Below, piece after piece: positions 1 to 3,623 of a stretch of 5,608 bases of DNA. The DNA lies in the NCBI GenBank assembly GCA_016278435.1, contig JADQBU010000201.1, positions 1 to 5,608 of the forward strand, given 5' to 3'. Source of the DNA: Halanaerobiales bacterium (GTDB lineage Bacteria > Bacillota > Halanaerobiia > Halanaerobiales > JADQBU01). The position numbers and the translations under genes are program-made. Below the pieces are notes generated by a model, which was not told the DNA's origin, searched no databases, and saw only the letters and a program-made list of their open reading frames with translations. The number at the start of each line of letters is the position of its first letter. Position 1 is the first letter of the stretch.

Positions 1-864
1 ACCAGGGCTGCAGATTGGTCCAACCGGGAGTCCCTTATTGAGATAGGTATTATAAGGTGATTCAATCTCCAGATCACTGTACAAAATTCTGACCTTTCTT
101 TTTTCCAGAATGTACTGAACACTGGCATCAATCTGAAGAAACATGTCTTTTTTAAGCCGGTTATAAATCACAGCAGCAATAAGAGGTTTCTCCTCATCTA
201 GCCTTGCTTCACTCTCAATCAGTGAAGCAATTGTGATAATATCATAAACAGAAAAATCTTTACTCATTTTTGATTGATTTACCAGTGGCAGCCATTTCTT
301 TTCAAACTGATTCAGGGGGACCTCCAGCATTTCTGCAGGAGAATATCCCAGGGGTATAATATAAGTATCAGGATATAAAAACCCTTCCAGCCTGTATTTA
401 TAATCTATATTCTCATCAGGTAAAAAATCAACAGTGAAATTACCATTTTTTATAACCTTCAGGAATTCATCCCGGGAATAACGGGTTCTTGCTGCATACC
501 TGGCAGCAATCTCCTCTGCCTTAAATCCCTCTGGAATAGTTATTTTAAAGGTAGCAACTCTACCCTGGACAAGATAATCTATAACTTTTCCCAGGGGATA
601 TGAAGAATTTAGCTCATAATATCCGGCCTGTAGATTGTTTCCCAGATTATAGATACTAACCAATAAGTCAAACATTTTCGGCGACTTAATGATATTTTTA
701 TTATAGAGTAACTCACCGATTTCATGGCTCGTACTTCCCTTGTCAATTTTTACATAGACCTTTTCCCCTTCGCTTTTGCTGACCGGACCTGTCAGAAAAA
801 GAAAACGGAAAAATACAGTTAATAAAATTATAAAAATAAAAAAGACTATACCTGTTCTCTTCAC
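1..864 (-). CDS. mltG: Endolytic murein transglycosylase MltG (YceG-like), partial: C-terminus cut by window edge
   Basis: MltG cleaves nascent peptidoglycan strands inside the glycan chain at the outer face of the cytoplasmic membrane and so helps set strand length. The 288 visible residues show a short basic N-terminus and one membrane segment (about residues 5-24), an N-terminal LysM-like region (about 30-100), then the catalytic YceG domain. Family landmarks are EGFLYPDTY (160-168), ASLIESEA (213-220) whose first Glu, E217, matches the catalytic glutamate position of the family, YNRL (234-237), LQIDAS (243-248), SPYNTY (269-274) and LPVGPICSPG (279-288). The last 50 or so residues of a normal ~340-residue protein lie beyond base 1. 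The start is GTG at 864: AAAAGGGG (880-873) sits 8 nt upstream, an in-frame TAA is at 903-901, and no other ATG/GTG/TTG lies between. The neighbouring GTG at 866 runs straight into TGA. Identification is very secure from the motifs; a separate promoter is likely (see 911-939). Confidence 0.96.
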   Translation of the reverse strand, partial: MKRTGIVFFIFIILLTVFFRFLFLTGPVSKSEGEKVYVKIDKGSTSHEIGELLYNKNIIKSPKMFDLLVSIYNLGNNLQAGYYELNSSYPLGKVIDYLVQGRVATFKITIPEGFKAEEIAARYAARTRYSRDEFLKVIKNGNFTVDFLPDENIDYKYRLEGFLYPDTYIIPLGYSPAEMLEVPLNQFEKKWLPLVNQSKMSKDFSVYDIITIASLIESEARLDEEKPLIAAVIYNRLKKDMFLQIDASVQYILEKRKVRILYSDLEIESPYNTYLNKGLPVGPICSPG

Positions 865-872
865 ACTTTTAT

Positions 873-880
873 CCCCTTTT
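873..880 (-). promoter_or_regulatory. Ribosome binding site of mltG
   Basis: The minus strand reads AAAAGGGG, 8 nt before the GTG start at 864, and this decides that start. Its AAAAG half (880-876) is also the end of the 3' arm of a 12-bp perfect inverted repeat, so in an RNA containing both arms the site would be partly paired. Confidence 0.8.
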
Positions 881-923
881 GATATAAAATTACATATTTC
901 TTACCTGCATATTATATCAAAAG
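876..923 (-). repeat. 12-bp perfect inverted repeat in the mltG leader
   Basis: The arms CTTTTGATATAA (minus strand 923-912) and TTATATCAAAAG (887-876) are perfectly complementary and enclose a 24-nt loop. The 3' arm runs into the mltG ribosome binding site. The 5' arm contains the -10 box of the candidate mltG promoter, so a transcript starting near 904 would lack it, while a read-through transcript from the upstream gene would carry both arms and could fold. It could instead be a DNA operator for a dimeric regulator. There is no U-tract after it, so it is not a terminator. The repeat is seen directly; its role is inference. Confidence 0.6.
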
Positions 924-939
924 AAGTAGTATCATGCAA
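911..939 (-). promoter_or_regulatory. Candidate sigma-A promoter for mltG (extended -10)
   Basis: On the minus strand TTGCAT (939-934) is followed after exactly 17 nt by a perfect TATAAT (916-911), with TG one base upstream of the -10 (extended -10). The -35 box matches only the TTG of TTGACA. The start of transcription would fall near 904, giving a leader of about 40 nt before the GTG. The -35 box overlaps the stop codon end of the upstream gene (932). This suggests mltG can be transcribed independently of the ruvX row. Confidence 0.65.
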
Positions 940-1234
940 TTTCTTCTAGACGTGTACCTTCTTTTATATGTATATTTGCCCTGTCAATCACAGTTATAAC
1001 TACCACCTTATTAAACCTGACCTCCATAATCACTGCTATGTCATTTTCCTGGTCAATTATTGCTATCTCTTCACCTGTATTATTATATGATAGTAGCTTA
1101 CTATAATCCAGACTTCTTACAAGTTCAATTACTATCTTCTTATCTATATTCCTTTCTTTCATTCTCTGAACAGCATGGGTTGTACCTTCTATTCTAAATC
1201 CCTTATTAATAATTTTGGATTCAGCCAGTAACAT
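932..1234 (-). CDS. Small DUF4258-like protein of unknown function
   Basis: A 100-residue soluble protein with no signal peptide or membrane segment. Residues 19-30 read THAVQRMKERNI, the H-x3-R-x3-R-(G/N)-I pattern typical of the start of DUF4258 proteins. A helix follows (31-42), then alternating hydrophobic strands (IAIIDQENDIAVIMEV, 57-72; NKVVVITVIDR, 75-85), matching the family's small alpha-beta layout. DUF4258 proteins resemble RelE-type folds, but I see no partner antitoxin gene, so I would not call it a toxin. Start choice: GAGGGGGG (1249-1242) lies 7 nt before ATG at 1234; the TTG just upstream at 1237 would leave only 4 nt, so ATG is preferred. It lies between DUF1292 and mltG, which are often closer neighbours in Bacillota. 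Family assignment is moderately confident; the role is unknown. Confidence 0.8.
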   Translation of the reverse strand: MLLAESKIINKGFRIEGTTHAVQRMKERNIDKKIVIELVRSLDYSKLLSYNNTGEEIAIIDQENDIAVIMEVRFNKVVVITVIDRANIHIKEGTRLEEIA

Positions 1235-1241
1235 CAAAAAG

Positions 1242-1249
1242 CCCCCCTC
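1242..1249 (-). promoter_or_regulatory. Ribosome binding site of the DUF4258-like gene
   Basis: GAGGGGGG on the minus strand, 7 nt from ATG 1234, favours that ATG over the TTG three bases upstream. The first GAG of the site (1249-1247) is also the base of the outer stem of the adjoining dyad. Confidence 0.75.
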
Positions 1250-1310
1250 AATTTTCAGTCTATTTACAGTATAACCATTTTAAATATAGGCTATACTGTC
1301 AAAAATTGAG
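1247..1310 (-). repeat. Nested inverted repeat in the leader of the DUF4258-like gene
   Basis: An outer perfect 9-bp pair (CTCAATTTT, minus 1310-1302, with AAAATTGAG, 1255-1247) encloses an inner perfect 8-bp pair (ACAGTATA, 1299-1292, with TATACTGT, 1273-1266). The inner stem continues after one mismatch with two more G-C pairs. The internal loop is asymmetric (2 nt against 10 nt). The 3' base of the outer stem touches the ribosome binding site. No U-run follows, so termination is unlikely. It may be a folded mRNA leader or an operator; this is inference from symmetry alone. Confidence 0.5.
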
Positions 1311-1376
1311 AGAGACCGACTAATTTAACATATTTAATTATAAGTATTTACAACTTATAGCAGGGGTGACATAGTA

Positions 1377-1646
1377 TTATTCCGCCAGATATTTGGCCTT
1401 AACCTCTTCAAATTCACTCTCATCATCTATGATCGACAGTACCTCGTCATCACCTTCTTTGATAAACTTAAGGGCCAGTGCTTCCTCCGAATCATCATCA
1501 GCAGATGGTACAAGAATTAAATACCTATTATCCCCAATTTCTATTTCTTCATCAATAATAAATCTTTGTTCATCATCTCCATCTTTTAAAATTAACTCTC
1601 CGGCTTCTTCATCAACATAGAATGTTCCTTCTTCATTTTTACTCAT
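1377..1646 (-). CDS. DUF1292 family protein (YrzB-like), highly acidic
   Basis: An 89-residue protein of the DUF1292 family, which has no established biochemical function and usually sits next to ruvX and near mltG in Bacillota. The visible pattern is typical: an N-terminal E-E-G-x-F-Y-V-D-E-E stretch, two hydrophobic strand pairs (RFIIDEEIEI at 28-37, RYLILVP at 42-48), a D/E-rich loop (DDDSEE at 51-56), then a third strand and a C-terminal EF-EVKAKYL helix. By my count about 31 of 89 residues are Asp or Glu against about 8 Lys or Arg; such acidity is common in this family and is not by itself a halophile signature, since the neighbouring RuvX is basic. ATG at 1646 has AGGAGGG (1659-1653) 6 nt upstream. 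The start overlaps the ruvX stop by 8 nt (ATGAGTAA), so translation is probably coupled. The gene is complete. Confidence 0.93.
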   Translation of the reverse strand: MSKNEEGTFYVDEEAGELILKDGDDEQRFIIDEEIEIGDNRYLILVPSADDDSEEALALKFIKEGDDEVLSIIDDESEFEEVKAKYLAE

Positions 1647-2073
1647 CTAATTCCCTCCTATTATTATTCATTGCTTCCAGATAGGACTGCAGAATAAAGG
1701 AAGCAGCCAGCTGGTCAATAACTTTTTTCCTCTTCATCCTGCTCATATCGGCTTCAAGTAGAATCCTTTCAGCCTGAATGGTTGTTAATCTTTCATCCCA
1801 GCAAACCACCGGTATCTCCAGGTTGTTCTTCAAAAAGTTGACAAAAGCCTCTGTCTTCTCAACCCTTTTACCAGAAGACCCGTCCATATTAAGGGGCAGA
1901 CCAACAACTATTTCATTTATCTGATATTTATCTATATAATCCAGTAAAATTTTTAAGTCTTTTTTTAAATCTGTCCTGCGTATAACTCCTTTGGCCTGAG
2001 CAGTCCATCCCAGTTCATCACTTACTGCAATACCTATTGTCCTATCGCCAAAATCCAGACCCATTTTTCTCAA
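1639..2073 (-). CDS. ruvX: RuvX/YqgF, putative Holliday junction resolvase (RNase H fold)
   Basis: A complete 144-residue YqgF-family nuclease, a cytosolic RuvC-like RNase H-fold protein linked to Holliday-junction processing and, in some bacteria, to 16S rRNA maturation. Motifs in order: GLDFGDRTIGIAVSD (5-19) with the first acidic active-site residue D7; VVGLPLNMDGSSG (56-68); DERLTT (93-98); and KKVIDQLAASFILQSYL (116-132) with the final acidic residue D120. The length is usual for the family. The start is TTG at 2073: GGGGG (2084-2080) lies 6 nt upstream, and the resulting MRKMGLD N-terminus matches the usual MRxLGLD, whereas the ATG at 2064 would be 15 nt from the site and would clip the N-terminus. 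Only 2 nt separate it from the stop of the baseplate-J-like gene and it overlaps the DUF1292 gene, so the three are almost certainly one operon. Confidence 0.96.
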   Translation of the reverse strand: MRKMGLDFGDRTIGIAVSDELGWTAQAKGVIRRTDLKKDLKILLDYIDKYQINEIVVGLPLNMDGSSGKRVEKTEAFVNFLKNNLEIPVVCWDERLTTIQAERILLEADMSRMKRKKVIDQLAASFILQSYLEAMNNNRRELDE

Positions 2074-2075
2074 CT

Positions 2076-3578
2076 TTATCCCCCATTTAGATTGAAAACC
2101 CCGTAACTCTCCGGTTGGTTCACAACAACTTTTATAGCATAACTTAAACGGGGTAAAACTTCTGACTCTGTTTCAATCTCAAAATCTTTAATATTTGTGG
2201 TTGCTGAAAGTATCTCCCGGGCAGCATCTATACCATTTCCGGCCAGTTTCCTGGCAATATCAGATGTGGCAATTTCCGGTACAACCGGAGTAACCAGTTT
2301 CATTATTATATTATATAAATTATTTCCTTTATCTTCAAGTTTTATTTCCTGTACATCTACACCTGTGCTCAACAGCCTACCTTTATCCTGTAATTTTTGA
2401 GTTACCATTCTGGTAACAATTCTGTCCAGTTCATTATTTCTAACGAGAAAACCACTGGCATTCAGGGTGGCTGTCCCGACCACGCTACTGGCAACATCAC
2501 CGGGCTCATGATTAAAGGAATATTTTACAACTGAATATTTGATTTCATCTTCTATTAATCTATAATTGCCTCCCAGTTTTTGATAAATTTTATTTAAAAG
2601 TTTAGATTTCATCTGCTCATCCAGATTATTTCTGACTATTTCCAGGTCATCCTTACTGACTACTGGCCTTTCTTCATTTAATCCTCCATATGTTGGCTCG
2701 GGATTTATGACATAAATCCTATCCAGTTCATTCTGAATATTTCTGATCTGACCAGTACCTACATTACCGGTTTCACCTTTATTAATAGCCTCTATCTTAA
2801 CCTCAGCCTGACCGGCCTTCATTCCCACCGGTACTTCCATCAGATAATCAACTTTTAATCCCGGAATATCCACATTTTCCAGAGTTTTAAACCTAATGCC
2901 GTCTCCTGTTTCCAGGGTTGTACCGGCCGTAATACTTACAGCTTCCTTCCGTTCACTAATAAACTTGACTGTTCCGGTTGCTGCTTTGACACCAGTTACT
3001 TTTCTACCACTGGTCTCAATTTCATAATTATCGGTAATGGTTACTTCAAACCTATGTAGAGGGATAATATTTTCCTGCCAGTTAATTTTCTGCAAGTTTA
3101 AAGCCCCAGTCACTGTTATTTGCTCATTTTGATATACAACTTCTGGCCTGATGGTAATCGTGGCTGTGGGATAATAGAAATAAACCCAGGCCAGAAAGAA
3201 TATCAGAATAATACCTACCAGGGATAGAAATTTCTGCAGATAACCCCTTTCATTCTCATCATTAACTTCTTCACTGCTTACTGCTACTGAATTAAGAGGT
3301 ACATTTTCCTGTAAAGATTTGAGATCAGGAAAAACATACAGGCCATATTCTTTGATTACAGCGGACAACCTGGGATCAGGATTGATCAGGACCAGATTCT
3401 TATTATATCTTCCTGCATATTTCTTTATTTCTGCCAGGTTATCATCCCCAGATAAAAGCTCAAAACTGCGGATCACCAGGGCAAGTTTATCAGCTGTAGT
3501 TGTACGGATAACACTTTTTATATAATCCATTCCCTCTCTCCGGTCAATATAAAAAACCCGGTATCCCCTGATTTCCAA
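2076..3578 (-). CDS. Single-pass membrane protein with baseplate-J-like extracytoplasmic region
   Basis: A complete 500-residue protein. Residues 1-85 form a soluble alpha-beta domain (KLALVIRS at 31-38, NKNLVLINPDPRLSAVIKEY at 59-78) resembling the N-terminal domain of other membrane-anchored baseplate-J-like bacterial proteins. A charged linker (about 86-112) leads to one membrane helix (about 115-136). From 137 on it is beta-rich with baseplate-J features: ATGTVKF (200-206), a G-T-T-L-x-T-x-D-G-I-R-F segment (219-230), and the signature AGQAEVKIEAINKGETGNVG (255-274). Family members occur in phage tail baseplates, but this version has a membrane anchor and no phage neighbours, so it is probably a chromosomal envelope protein. 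Cytosol-in, C-terminus-out topology is inferred from the basic and acidic flanks. The start is TTG at 3578 with GGAGG (3591-3587) 8 nt upstream. The stop is 2 nt from ruvX. The domain call is fairly secure; the function is unknown. Confidence 0.85.
   Translation of the reverse strand: MEIRGYRVFYIDRREGMDYIKSVIRTTTADKLALVIRSFELLSGDDNLAEIKKYAGRYNKNLVLINPDPRLSAVIKEYGLYVFPDLKSLQENVPLNSVAVSSEEVNDENERGYLQKFLSLVGIILIFFLAWVYFYYPTATITIRPEVVYQNEQITVTGALNLQKINWQENIIPLHRFEVTITDNYEIETSGRKVTGVKAATGTVKFISERKEAVSITAGTTLETGDGIRFKTLENVDIPGLKVDYLMEVPVGMKAGQAEVKIEAINKGETGNVGTGQIRNIQNELDRIYVINPEPTYGGLNEERPVVSKDDLEIVRNNLDEQMKSKLLNKIYQKLGGNYRLIEDEIKYSVVKYSFNHEPGDVASSVVGTATLNASGFLVRNNELDRIVTRMVTQKLQDKGRLLSTGVDVQEIKLEDKGNNLYNIIMKLVTPVVPEIATSDIARKLAGNGIDAAREILSATTNIKDFEIETESEVLPRLSYAIKVVVNQPESYGVFNLNGG
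2080..2084 (-). promoter_or_regulatory. Ribosome binding site of ruvX, inside the end of the upstream gene
   Basis: GGGGG on the minus strand lies 6 nt before TTG 2073, within the last sense codons (Gly-Gly) of the baseplate-J-like gene, whose TAA is at 2078-2076. Placement of the signal inside the upstream reading frame points to translational coupling and fixes the unusual TTG start. Confidence 0.75.
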
Positions 3579-3586
3579 AATGAAAA

Positions 3587-3591
3587 CCTCC
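3587..3591 (-). promoter_or_regulatory. Ribosome binding site deciding the TTG start of the baseplate-J-like gene
   Basis: The minus strand reads AAAAGGAGGTTTTCATTTTGG. The GGAGG core at 3591-3587 is 8 nt from TTG 3578, the ideal distance, and supports a TTG rather than an ATG start. It lies in the 45-nt gap after the upstream membrane-protein gene; no terminator is visible there. Confidence 0.8.
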
Positions 3592-3623
3592 TTTTCCTTA
3601 TATTTATTATTACCAGAATAATA

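Larger units (their letters stand above)
1235..1376. other. 142-nt intergenic leader between DUF1292 gene and the DUF4258-like gene
   Basis: This AT-rich spacer has no ORF. It holds a nested dyad at 1247-1310, a smaller 7-bp inverted repeat at 1339-1359 (TATAAGT/ACTTATA, 7-nt loop), and the ribosome binding site of the DUF4258-like gene. On the minus strand a perfect TTGACA occurs at 1302-1297, but no good -10 box lies 16-18 nt downstream (best is TAAAAT with a 14-nt gap). A TATAAT at 1342-1337 lacks a recognisable -35. A promoter here is plausible but not shown. I see no rho-independent terminator. Confidence 0.6.

Noticed and set aside
932..1234. Toxin-antitoxin pair
   Set aside because: Only one small gene is present; no companion antitoxin-like ORF was found on either side.
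1274..1302. Perfect TTGACA (1302-1297) as a promoter for the DUF4258-like gene
   Set aside because: No acceptable -10 box at 16-18 nt; the nearest candidates have 14- or 23-nt spacing.
1339..1359. Inverted repeat TATAAGT/ACTTATA after the DUF1292 gene as a rho-independent terminator
   Set aside because: The stem is weak, with a single G-C pair, and no U-tract follows on either strand.
1393..1620. Serine-rich plus-strand ORF of 75 codons
   Set aside because: It is the antisense of the acidic DUF1292 gene; GAT/GAA codons read backwards give Ser runs. No ribosome binding site or family resemblance.
2197..2400. Plus-strand ORF of 67 codons
   Set aside because: Antisense to the well-supported baseplate-J-like gene, with no signals of its own.
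3319..3525. Plus-strand ORF of 68 codons
   Set aside because: Antisense to the N-terminal part of the baseplate-J-like gene; no recognisable protein.
2076..3578. Prophage or injection-system fragment because of the baseplate-J domain
   Set aside because: The protein has a membrane anchor and a cytosolic domain, is coupled to ruvX, and no other tail or integration genes are present.
3605..3623. 7-bp inverted repeat TATTATT/AATAATA in the gap between the first two genes, as a terminator
   Set aside because: The stem is A/T only, has no following U-run, and the genes look co-transcribed.
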